Source: UTCFX2 sp963726375 (GTDB lineage Bacteria > Chloroflexota > Anaerolineae > Anaerolineales > UBA4823). Taken from it: DNA of 64,000 nucleotides. The position numbers were made by a program, and so were the translations under genes. Of the stretch, positions 56,484 through 64,000 are shown piece by piece. Location of the stretch: positions 930,001-994,000 of the forward strand of contig CAVSCE010000008.1 of NCBI GenBank assembly GCA_963726375.1, in the 5' to 3' direction. Every line of letters starts with the position of its first letter. The stretch's first letter is position 1. The notes below the pieces were generated by a model, which was given only the letters and a program-made list of their open reading frames with translations, did not search any database and was not told where the DNA came from.

Positions 56484-57176
56484 TTAGAAGCCTGAGGGCC
56501 GCAGACGGTACACGCCGCGCTCCTCCAACGGGAGCATTTCTGCGATTGCGAACATCACCCGATCGGTTAAGCTGAGCGCAGTCTCGCCTGGACGAGGCTG
56601 GATCAGCTGGCCAAACCGGACATGAACGACCGGACGCCTCGGGAAATCTTTGAACATCTTTTGCGTTCCATCTTGAGCAACTGGGAGGATCGAACATCCT
56701 TTCTGGATCGCAAGGCGAGCCACACCGGTTTTGCCTGGGTGCAGGCCAAGACCCTTATTTCGCTTCCCTTCCGGGAACATCCCCAGGACCAGCCCGTGGT
56801 CAAGCACCTGAGCAGCGTGGTCTAAAGCCCAATCGTCACGCTCGCCGCGGTTTACCGGGAACCCTCCAAACTGGCGAAATGCCCAATCAAGAACCGGGTT
56901 TTTAAAAAGCTCCGCTTTTCCCATGAAGAAAATCAGCCTGTTCAAGGAGAATTGGATCGGAAACACATCGAAATTGGTTACATGGTTCGCCGCGAGGATA
57001 ACCGGTCCTGCGGCAGGAAGCGATTTGCTAATTTCGCTTTCCAAACGGGCAAAAAGTGGGAATAGCCACTTCGCCAGCTGGGTCCCAGCTGCTCGGAGGG
57101 GCGTCATTTGAAACCGGTAGGTTTTGAGGCTGCGTGGATCGGCTTTCTGAGGATCTGAGGCGTGCGAGTTGAGCAT
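56484..57176 (-). CDS. plsC: PlsC-like 1-acylglycerol-3-phosphate acyltransferase
   Basis: Adds the second acyl chain to lysophosphatidate in phospholipid synthesis. Motif I is NHVTNFD (H-x4-D), motif III the FPEGKRNK block, and GCSILPVAQDGTQ corresponds to motif IV. The ATG at 57176 lies just after the upstream gene; earlier in-frame starts would overlap it. Other members act on different lysolipids, so the exact substrate is inferred. Confidence 0.88.
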   Translation of the reverse strand: MLNSHASDPQKADPRSLKTYRFQMTPLRAAGTQLAKWLFPLFARLESEISKSLPAAGPVILAANHVTNFDVFPIQFSLNRLIFFMGKAELFKNPVLDWAFRQFGGFPVNRGERDDWALDHAAQVLDHGLVLGMFPEGKRNKGLGLHPGKTGVARLAIQKGCSILPVAQDGTQKMFKDFPRRPVVHVRFGQLIQPRPGETALSLTDRVMFAIAEMLPLEERGVYRLRPSGF

Positions 57177-57186
57177 TGTTTGGCGC

Positions 57187-57723
57187 CTATCTAACAGTCT
57201 CAGGCTCCTGTCCGGTGGATTCGCTCTCATTTTCACCGGTATACTGACGCAGCGCTTCATCCAGAGAGATGTTTTCCCGGCGCATGCCTGGAGCTGCTGT
57301 TCCACAGAATGGACACAGGTTCCAGGGCAGCTCCATCAATTTACCGCATTGATGGCAGGGTTTTTTTAGTTTTGTATGGCAGCTGGGGCAGACGATCCAG
57401 CTTTCTTTAATTCGCCGTGAGCACCCCGGACAGAGGGCGCTTTCTTCAATAGATTGAAGCAGCGCTTCTTCTTCCAAAGTATGCTGGTATTCTTCTTCAA
57501 GCGTATGCGGAGGGCGCAAGATCAGGTAGATTACGATCCCAGGTAAAAACAAGACTGCGACCACCAGGACTGCCAGGATGCGAGCAAAGGGGTCTCTTGC
57601 GTGCTGGCGGACGTCACGATAGGTCCAGATGACCAGGCTCAGCCAGAGTGCAGCAATAAAAGCCCCACCCCAGGCTGTGAGAAATAACAAAAAATTGCTT
57701 AAGGCAGTTGGATCAAAAGGCAT
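57187..57723 (-). CDS. Membrane protein with double zinc ribbon
   Basis: Two N-terminal membrane helices (LLFLTAWGGAFIAALWLSLV and AVLVVAVLFLPGIVIYLILR), a short acidic helix, then two zinc-ribbon units (CPGCSRRI with CPSCHTKL; CHQCGKLM with CPFCGTAA). The DZR-type ribbon faces the cytosol. Function unknown. A minus-strand TATAAT at 57743-57748 is a likely -10 box. Its stop lies 10 bases before the plsC start. Confidence 0.78.
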   Translation of the reverse strand: MPFDPTALSNFLLFLTAWGGAFIAALWLSLVIWTYRDVRQHARDPFARILAVLVVAVLFLPGIVIYLILRPPHTLEEEYQHTLEEEALLQSIEESALCPGCSRRIKESWIVCPSCHTKLKKPCHQCGKLMELPWNLCPFCGTAAPGMRRENISLDEALRQYTGENESESTGQEPETVR

Positions 57724-57870
57724 GGCTCACTCCATTTTGGCGATTATAGCACGGATAGGACATCGCAGGTTTTTGGGCTGTTGGAAAAGAGATCCTTGTA
57801 ATGCCGGCTAAGCTGATGTATATTCCATGCAGCGCCGTCGGCAAGGGTAACATTATGGTGGAGCGAAGAC

Positions 57871-58572
57871 ATGAGAGAGCAAAGCGCGACTTATCGAATT
57901 ACCGACCTGGATCAAGACGAACGACCGCGTGAGCGGCTCGCCAAACACGGCCCACAGGCTTTGAGCAGCGCCGAGCTGCTGGCAATTTTGCTTCGAGTGG
58001 GCGTGCCTGGAGAAAACGCTGTCCAGGTTGGGCAGCGCGTTTTGCAGGAGTTGGGTGGGCTTCAAGGGATCCACCGGGCAAGTTTTGAGGAAATCTGTGC
58101 GCTTCATGGACTTGGGACGGCGAAGGCTGCCCAAATCAAGGCTGCTATCGAGCTCGGCAGGCGCCTGGCAGTCGTCTCACCGGACGATCGTCCCGCGATC
58201 CACAGCCCGGCAGATGCGGCAAATCTCGTCCTGTTTGAAATGGGCGCCCTCGAACATGAAGAACTTCGGGTGATCCTGCTCGATATCCGCAACCGGGTGG
58301 ACAGGGTGCTTACGGTCTACAAGGGGAGCCTGAATGCGAGCCACGCCCGGATCGGCGAGCTGTTCACCATGGCCATCCGAGCAAATGCCGCTGCGATCAT
58401 CCTGATCCATAATCATCCCAGCGGCGACCCATCTGCCAGCCCGGAGGACATCACTTTGACCCGGGCTGTGGTTGAGGCGGGCAAACTCCTGGATGTGGAA
58501 GTGTTGGACCACATCATTATCGGGCGCGGGCGGTTTATCTCATTGAAGGAGCTGCAGAAGGGATTTGGTTAG
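57871..58572 (+). CDS. radC: RadC family JAB-domain protein
   Basis: A helix-hairpin-helix-like N-terminal part (RPRERLAKHGPQALSSAELLA, LHGLGTAKAAQIKAA) and a C-terminal JAB/MPN metal-binding domain with IHNHPSGDPSASPEDI, the RadC signature. The role in DNA repair is doubtful in E. coli and some members may help DNA uptake, so no firm function is given. Its TAG stop overlaps the stop of the convergent acyP gene. Confidence 0.94.
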   Translation: MREQSATYRITDLDQDERPRERLAKHGPQALSSAELLAILLRVGVPGENAVQVGQRVLQELGGLQGIHRASFEEICALHGLGTAKAAQIKAAIELGRRLAVVSPDDRPAIHSPADAANLVLFEMGALEHEELRVILLDIRNRVDRVLTVYKGSLNASHARIGELFTMAIRANAAAIILIHNHPSGDPSASPEDITLTRAVVEAGKLLDVEVLDHIIIGRGRFISLKELQKGFG

Positions 58573-58868
58573 CCCGTTCGGTGGATGGAAAAACTGGTGA
58601 ATTCGCCGGCTGCAGGCAGCCATTCTTGTGCAACCCTGGTCACATTGGCCGAGCGAGGCCCTCGCTCCAGGGCGGATACCAGCTGGATTAACGCCCCATT
58701 TTCGCCTTCAGCCACGACTTCAACAGATCCATCCCAGCGGTTGCGCACCCAACCTGTCAGTCCAAGCTGAACAGCGGTGTATTCCACGAAGTTTCGAAAT
58801 CCGACCCCCTGAACCCGGCCTTCTACTTGAGCGTGCAGCCGGCTGAGTGTTTGATCCATCCTGTTCAT
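58569..58868 (-). CDS. acyP: Acylphosphatase
   Basis: A small 99-residue enzyme that hydrolyses acyl phosphates such as acetyl phosphate or 1,3-bisphosphoglycerate. The catalytic Arg is in GRVQGVGFRNF and the Asn in GWVRNRWDGSVEV. Complete family length. Confidence 0.95.
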   Translation of the reverse strand: MNRMDQTLSRLHAQVEGRVQGVGFRNFVEYTAVQLGLTGWVRNRWDGSVEVVAEGENGALIQLVSALERGPRSANVTRVAQEWLPAAGEFTSFSIHRTG

Positions 58869-58932
58869 TTTCGATCTCCGAAGTGGTTTCGTGCCGGTGA
58901 GCGATCATCTCTCCATGCCGTGGCGCAATTTA

Positions 58933-60167
58933 TCAATCTTTATGACGGTTAACCCCGGAGGCGAATATTCGCCTTAGTCCTAATCCGAGCGGGACCGCAA
59001 AGACGGCCAACAAGATAATCAGCCAGGGTACGAGGCCGTCCAGAGAGTTTTGCCTGGAATCCTGCGAAAGGTTTTCATCTTCCCAGGTCCGCTCTAACTG
59101 CTTAAGATTTTTCCCTAAAGCCTGTTGGGCGCCGTGATCGCAATCCAGCCCATTAGAATAAGCCTGGATCAGCGCCATGATCCCGGAACGGCCGAATGAG
59201 TTCCTGCAGATGTTGAGTAAAATCCTGCGACTGGGCATAAGCCAGCAGCGCCTCGGATGATTTGCGCGGAAAGCCGCCGCAGAGGGCGCTCATAGGGAGC
59301 AATCCTTCCTCTTTCACAGCCTCTTCGAGCACGATTGGGTAATCAGGATTTGAATACAGCTCTGCAAGCGAAGCAAGACCTTCCGTGAGCCAGACCGGGA
59401 TGTTCTTATAACCAAGCGGGGTCGAATTATATAGAAATATGTGCATCAATTCGTGGGGGATACGCTGTTCAGCCAGCAGCTGCCGTTCCGGGCTTTCCGG
59501 GAGCGCCATGAGAACTACTCCCAGGTCTGGATCAGCATGCCCGGCGACCCATTCTTCGGCATTTGTCTGTAGCGCCGACTGTAGGCTCTCTTTATCCTCG
59601 TAGATGTAGATTTCAACAGGTACTGATTTCAGGCATCGGGATCGTCAGCAGGCTGTTGATCCGTTCTTTGCCTTCGTGGGCAATATCTAAAACCCTTTGG
59701 GCAAACGGTAATTCTCCCGTATACCAATGGACGCGAAATTGGCCGTCACCAAGCGTGTTCCAATCGAAGCGGTTATCCGTATACATGTAGGTTTGCTCCG
59801 GGCTGGATACAACTTCGCCATTTGCCAGCGTCAGCTCCCAATGGTATTGGATGGTAGAGAAAGGACGTAGTGGGTAATCGGCAATTTCGTGCAGGTAGGT
59901 TAACAGATAAAGATTTGGCCCCAAATTTTCTACATCCGCCAGCCCGACCGTTGTGCGGGTGTCGCCGACAGCCCGAAAAAACAAGACCCCGGCTTTCACC
60001 GGGATGCTCGATTTCACCTTCGCAGAGAAATGGATTGTCTCTCCGAAAATATGAACAATATCCGTCTCGATGCTGCTGACTTGTGCGAACGCGCTACCGG
60101 TGAAGATCCAACCTGCCAGAAGAACCGCAACCAGGACTGCTCCAAGCCGACGCACGTCAAGCTCCAA
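58933..60167 (-). CDS. Secreted MA-type (gluzincin) metallopeptidase-like protein (two frameshifts)
   Basis: A signal peptide (LGAVLVAVLLAGWIFTGSAFA), an N-terminal beta-rich domain, then a zinc site RIPHELMHIF with the third ligand in WLTEGLASLAEL, and a C-terminal membrane helix (GLVPWLIILLAVFAVPLGLG). The frame breaks near 59622 and near 59196. The later frames restore PVEIYIYEDKESLQSALQ and FGRSGIMALIQAYSNG. It fits the 'peptidase MA-like' surface proteins of Chloroflexota. The substrate is unknown. It overlaps the transporter gene upstream by 11 bases. Confidence 0.8.
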
Positions 60168-61068
60168 GCCATGAAAGCAAAGGTGTCAGCGTCAGCGGAC
60201 TGAGCACGGTGGTTAAGAATACAGCTGCGGTCGAAAAACCTGGTTCCGCGTCGAACTCCGTCGCCAGCATCGTGGTTATGACCGCGCTTGGCATACCGGC
60301 TTGAAGGGCGACGGCTTGATGGGCAGGTCCATACAGACCAAACAGCGGCAGCAGCACCAACGCGAGTATGGGGCTGAAAACCAGACGAAGAGCCGATGTC
60401 CATGCAACTGGTCCAATCTTCCCTTTCAAGCTGGCGGATTTCAGCTGCATACCCAGCAATATCAGCATGCAGGGTATGGCGGCGTCACCGAGAAGATTTG
60501 TTGCTCTTGATAACGGCACAGGCAAATCCCAGCCAGTATTGGTAAATAAAACTGCCAGAAGGACGGCATAGATCAACGGTAATTTGAGCAAATTTACGAT
60601 CGCCCTGGAAAGGTCCATTGAGCTCATCGATGCAATCAACGTGCCCGCGGTGTAAGCTAAAATCAGGTTTATCACAAAATAGATGCTGGCATACCCCAGT
60701 GCGGGCTGACCGAAAGCGAATAGTACGACTGGCAGCCCGTAGTTTCCTGCGTTTGAGAACATCACTGCCAGCATCATGCTTGAGCGCGTGGCTCGGTCGG
60801 ATTTCATCAATTTTCCAAGCACCCAGGCGATAGCCCCCAAAAGAAAAATAAAGACCAGGCTGAAGGCGACGATGCGACCGAACATCAAATTACTTGACTC
60901 ACTTTGGGTCAGCAGGTTAAAAATCATGCAAGGGCCAAAAACATACAGGAACAGCTGGGAGATAGAACGGGGGTTAATCTGGGTGAACCGGGCCAGAAGG
61001 AATCCAACGCCGGCGATTAAGAAGATTGGCAGAAGGATATTGATAAAAAGGCTGAGAAGCTCATTCAA
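60157..61068 (-). CDS. AEC (auxin efflux carrier) family transporter
   Basis: A 303-residue carrier with about ten membrane helices in two halves. FSNAGNYGLPVVLFAFG is the family's conserved crossing region, and GDAAIPCMLILLGMQL and AGMPSAVITTMLATEF lie in the second half. AEC members move organic acids, malonate or other small anions; the substrate here is not predictable. TTG start overlapping the HEAT gene stop (TTGA), so translation is probably coupled. Confidence 0.9.
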   Translation of the reverse strand: MNELLSLFINILLPIFLIAGVGFLLARFTQINPRSISQLFLYVFGPCMIFNLLTQSESSNLMFGRIVAFSLVFIFLLGAIAWVLGKLMKSDRATRSSMMLAVMFSNAGNYGLPVVLFAFGQPALGYASIYFVINLILAYTAGTLIASMSSMDLSRAIVNLLKLPLIYAVLLAVLFTNTGWDLPVPLSRATNLLGDAAIPCMLILLGMQLKSASLKGKIGPVAWTSALRLVFSPILALVLLPLFGLYGPAHQAVALQAGMPSAVITTMLATEFDAEPGFSTAAVFLTTVLSPLTLTPLLSWLGA

Positions 61069-62107
61069 TCGGTAAGATCCTCTTCATCGTCGAAAAGGTC
61101 CTCCATCTCGTCCATCTCATCCAACCAGTCCGTTTCGTCTTCTTCTTCATCTTCGTCTTCCGGGATACCGAAGAAAGGCATCAATTTCGCACCTTCGGTA
61201 AAACTCAAGTTATCCAGAGCTCGAATTCCAGGAAGTCAAGCTCTTCGTCATCTTCAGCTTCCTCGAACAGTGCTTCGATCTTTTCTCGAACTTCTTCGCC
61301 CCCAATCTGGGAGAGCGACCAGATGCTTGCCATCCGGGCATTCTCATCAGGGTCATCGATCATATCCATCAAGGAAGGTAACGCCTCTTTCAATTCCAGC
61401 TCGCCGGCAGCACGGGCAGCTTCAGCTCGCAATGCCGGATAGGTGTTCTCCAGCATTGCCATCACAACTGGCTGCCAGATCGGATTTGCTGATCGCCCCA
61501 TGGCCAAAAGCGCGCTGGCCTGCCAGGCGCGATCCTTCGAATCAAAGGCTCTCTGGATGAGTGGTGTGATTTCTTCCCGGCTGGAGTACCCCAATGATTC
61601 AAGCGCAGCGCGCTGGACTTTAGGGGCTTCATCTCGATCCACGGTCACGAGCAAGGCGTCTTCGATCTCCTTTTGTTTTTTTGAAGAGATCGACTCGATC
61701 TCCCCGGCATAAACAAAGCGGTTGAGAGCGCTGGCTGCGGCAGCTCGGACGTCATCGTTGTCGTCGTTCCTTAAAAGGTTCAGAAAGTCAGGGATCAATC
61801 CATAATCTTCATATTCCCAAAGCGCGTGAACTGCCAGCAGGCGAACGTGGGGATTTTCATCTTCCAGGGCTATCTTGCCGAGAGCGACAAAATCGAGCAA
61901 ATAATCGTCGCCGCTAAGCTGCTCGACTTCCTCCATAATCGATAGTCGACGCTTCAGGGGAATTGTCGTCCAGATGGGATGGATCATAGACACTTCCGAC
62001 GGCTCCAGGTCAGAGAGCCGCCGGATGAGGCGTGCAGGGACTGGCGCGTCCATATCCGCTACGGCGTCAATCACTTTTTGAAAGGGGATTTCATCCGTTG
62101 TGGACAT
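61065..62107 (-). CDS. HEAT-repeat protein with acidic tail (frameshifted)
   Basis: About seven HEAT-like helical repeats (for example NPHVRLLAVHALWEYEDYGL, DDDVRAAAASALNRF-like and ENARMASIWSLSQIGGEEV) form a solenoid that probably binds other proteins. Near 61217-61222 one base seems missing. The next frame gives ALDNLSFTEG and then a very acidic end rich in Asp/Glu (61065-61190). Without the repair the protein ends LEFELWIT. The partner is unknown. Confidence 0.75.
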
Positions 62108-62131
62108 TAATTATTAGTCTCAAATAAAGGC

Positions 62132-63147
62132 TCAGGGAAGCTGAACCGGATTGATAAAATCTTGCAGGTTGATATAAATCAACAACAGCAGCAGCAGCGA
62201 AAAACCTACAAGGTGAATTGCATTTTCGTACCTGGCGGGAACACGCCGTTTGAAGAAAATTTCGGGAAGCGTGAGAAAATCCGCCCACCGTCCAATGCTG
62301 GGATGGGAAGCAGATTCATGATGCCAAGAGAAATCGAGATCATCATAAAAAACCACAATGGGCTTTGCAGGCGCTGGTAGATATCGTACATACCCTTATA
62401 TCCCACCAGACGCCCTTCTTCTGGCGTCGCCTGCCCGTTTATCAGCCGCACAGGGAGCATCAGGATGCCGCGCACGTTTTCCCCGACAACAAACAAGCCG
62501 CGGTAAGCTGCCGTTCCCAGGCTGACCGGGCGGGTCGCATTATCGAGTGCAACTCCGAGAGGGCCTTCCCCTTCCGGTGGTTTCGCTCGGGGAACAAGCA
62601 CGGCAGTGATCAGCTCATCGCCGCGCTGAACGATGACCGTCACAGGCTCGCCGAGTTTATCAGCGATGATCGCCTGCAACCTCTCAACGCTGTCGATTTT
62701 TTGATCGTTGATCGAGACAAACAGGTCACCGGTCTTTAAGTTTGCTTCAGCAGCCGGAGAGCCTGGCGAGATAAATGAAACCAGGACTTTTTCAGGCACA
62801 GGCTCGCCCATGGAATAAAAGAGCAAGATACCTAAAAGAATACCTACGGAGATATTCATCACAGGGCCAGCAAAAAGCACACCCAGGCGCACCCATGGGC
62901 TGGAGGCAGCCAGACCGCCAGGGATGGTCGGATCATTCTCGCCTTTCGGACGGACAAAACCGCCAAGTGGTATCCAGTTAAGTGAAAAGACTGTCCCTTT
63001 GTGTTCAAAAAGCTTAACCAGCCGTGGTGGAAAACCTATCCCGAACTCTTCCACTTCGACTTTAAGAAAACGGGCGGCTGCAAAATGCCCCAATTCATGG
63101 AGCAAAATGAGCACAGCTAACCCAAGGATGAACTCTAATAGTTGCAT
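62132..63147 (-). CDS. rseP: RseP/site-2 type M50 intramembrane metalloprotease (frameshifted)
   Basis: Cleaves membrane-bound regulators such as anti-sigma factors. Zinc site LILLHELGHFAAARFLKVEV in the first membrane helix, the beta-loop FSLNWIPLGGFVRPKGE, one PDZ domain (SFISPGSPAAEANLKTGDLF) and the third ligand in NLLPIPALDGGRIF. The frame breaks in a T-run at 62274-62280; adding one T gives RIFLTLPEIFFKRRVP and the last helix (IHLVGFSLLLLLLIYINLQ). So the zinc site is intact even if translation goes off frame. A TATAAT at 63196-63201 is its likely -10 box. Confidence 0.92.
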
Positions 63148-63195
63148 TGACTAAATAACCTTCATTCTGATAGCACTGAGCATTTTTCAGTGGGC

Positions 63196-63217
63196 ATTAT
63201 AACTGTTCAGCGCTGAA
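63196..63217 (-). promoter_or_regulatory. rseP promoter region with a palindrome
   Basis: Minus-strand TATAAT at 63196-63201, and just upstream of it a perfect 12-bp palindrome, TTCAGCGCTGAA (63206-63217), in the spacer where a regulator would affect polymerase. There is no good -35 box. The rest of the 63148-63309 gap shows nothing else. Confidence 0.4.
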
Positions 63218-63309
63218 TAGAGAAGCGGACTGGGGTAGGGGGAAGGGCTTTCTAACACATTTCTAACCATGTCGGCCGTTTTCGATCGAATTCACGGATT
63301 ATTTCACCT

Positions 63310-64000
63310 TCAGGAGACCGGTTTCAGGTGCGCTGGCCCACCAGGCGTGGCTGTGAGCACGCGCTGGACGCCTTCAGTACGCTCAAGGTTTTCGACAACC
63401 TGACGCCTGGCAGCTTCGAGGCAGACGACATGGACATTTGGACCGGCGTCGATTGTGTAACATACCGGCAAACCTGACTTTCGCCACTCCCGAATGTTCT
63501 CCATCACAGTGAGAGTTCCTGGTTTCCAATAAAACAGCGCTGGCCTGGAGGTCATCATCACGGCGTGCATCAGGGTGCTGTCCAGCTCCATTACCTCGGC
63601 CAGGTCATCGAAATCCCGGTTCAAGATTGCGGACCGGCAAACCTCGAGACGACGGGTCGTGCTGGCGATTTGGCCTGATTGCAGGGGGCTGGTATCTGCC
63701 AGAGCGTGTCCTTCCTGAGAGGTCGTCGGTTTATGGACCTGGCTGACGATTGCGATGCAGTCAACCAGCTGCCAGTGGTCTGGCGGTGCAATTGTGAACG
63801 CATAGGAGGAACGGTCATCCTCACCTGCCTGCCATTCGACGAACCCCGCCGGGATTGAGCGGCAGGCCGAGCCAGATGCGGTTCGCGCCAGGCGTGAAAG
63901 CTCCGCTTCGGAAAGCTCCAGGCCGGCGGCGCGGCTGCCCGCAAGCGCAAGCGCGGAAAAACCAGAAGCAGAAGAAGCAATGCCTGTGCCGGTTGGGAAG
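63310..64000 (-). CDS. mvaD: Mevalonate (di)phosphate decarboxylase (5' end beyond the window)
   Basis: A GHMP-fold decarboxylase of the mevalonate route to isopentenyl phosphate or diphosphate. The frame is open from the window edge with no break. FPTGTGIASSASGFSALAL is the ATP-loop region, ASGSACRSIPAGFVEW and the catalytic Asp in YTIDAGPNVHVV follow. About 230 residues are visible, missing roughly the first 90-100. Some Chloroflexota (Roseiflexus) have a decarboxylase that acts on phosphomevalonate together with isopentenyl phosphate kinase. Whether this one uses mono- or diphosphate depends partly on the absent N-terminal part. Confidence 0.9.
   Translation of the reverse strand, partial: FPTGTGIASSASGFSALALAGSRAAGLELSEAELSRLARTASGSACRSIPAGFVEWQAGEDDRSSYAFTIAPPDHWQLVDCIAIVSQVHKPTTSQEGHALADTSPLQSGQIASTTRRLEVCRSAILNRDFDDLAEVMELDSTLMHAVMMTSRPALFYWKPGTLTVMENIREWRKSGLPVCYTIDAGPNVHVVCLEAARRQVVENLERTEGVQRVLTATPGGPAHLKPVS

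Noticed and set aside
10530..63147. Programmed ribosomal frameshifting
   Set aside because: The breaks fall in unrelated genes, mostly with no slippery heptamer and no shared downstream structure, and both +1 and -1 types occur.
1..64000. tRNA, rRNA, CRISPR, insertion sequence or phage features
   Set aside because: I looked for tRNA-like ends, regularly spaced direct repeats, transposase or integrase proteins and long terminal inverted repeats, and found none I could support.

Overview
The window looks like part of a chromosome from a Chloroflexota bacterium, most likely class Anaerolineae. This is inferred from gene content and protein style: Pro/Thr/Ala-rich linkers, lipoproteins and surface beta-propellers, a mevalonate-pathway decarboxylase, a DnaQ-DinG fusion, a MoxR-DUF58-DUF4129 set and GC-rich codon use. 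There is no 16S gene here to confirm it. I saw no tRNA, rRNA, CRISPR array, insertion sequence or phage gene.

Layout. 1-3.0 kb: glycolytic run gap (5' cut)-pgk-tpiA, with hairpins in both gaps. 3.0-10.5 kb: an M50-like membrane protein, then a polysaccharide cluster opened by a NusG paralogue (gmd, flippase-like protein, low-MW Tyr phosphatase, GT-C-like membrane protein, glycosidase lipoprotein). 10.5-17.2 kb: S41 protease, phasin and PhaR, metallophosphoesterase, ParB-like/UspA fusion, and an anchored protein of unknown role. 17.4-22.4 kb: bacterioferritin, pncB, DnaQ-DinG. 22.4-27.6 kb: a TetR-controlled MacAB-like exporter with tandem operators. 27.6-31.3 kb: MoxR-DUF58-DUF4129. 31.4-40.3 kb: Ser/Thr kinase, upp, ruvB-DUF2905-queA, GAF-GGDEF protein, pyrimidine nucleoside phosphorylase. 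40.2-54.6 kb: one long minus-strand run: Ig-like protein, pth, mfd, sugar transferase, E1 alpha, E1 beta, zinc ribbon-NHL protein, lipoyl/PSBD/PglD fusion, DegT aminotransferase, fmt, lysA, panE. 54.8-64 kb: pyrG, plsC, zinc-ribbon protein, radC, acyP, MA-type peptidase, AEC transporter, HEAT protein, rseP and a mevalonate decarboxylase cut by the window end.

The most interesting system is at 43.6-49.9 kb. A PglD/NeuD-type sugar acetyltransferase carries an N-terminal lipoyl domain and an E1/E3-binding domain. It lies beside both subunits of a thiamine-dependent 2-oxoacid dehydrogenase E1, a sugar aminotransferase and a PglC-like sugar-phosphate transferase. The set suggests that an acyl group made from a 2-oxoacid is passed on a lipoyl arm straight to an amino sugar, without CoA. 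That mechanism is an inference.

A second window-wide feature is reading-frame damage. At least 19 single-base frameshifts and two in-frame TAG codons interrupt otherwise well-conserved genes, including mfd, queA, fmt and rseP. Similarity resumes at once on the other side of each break, so sequencing or assembly errors are more likely than gene decay. I have annotated each such gene over its full reconstructed span, as a CDS, with the break given.
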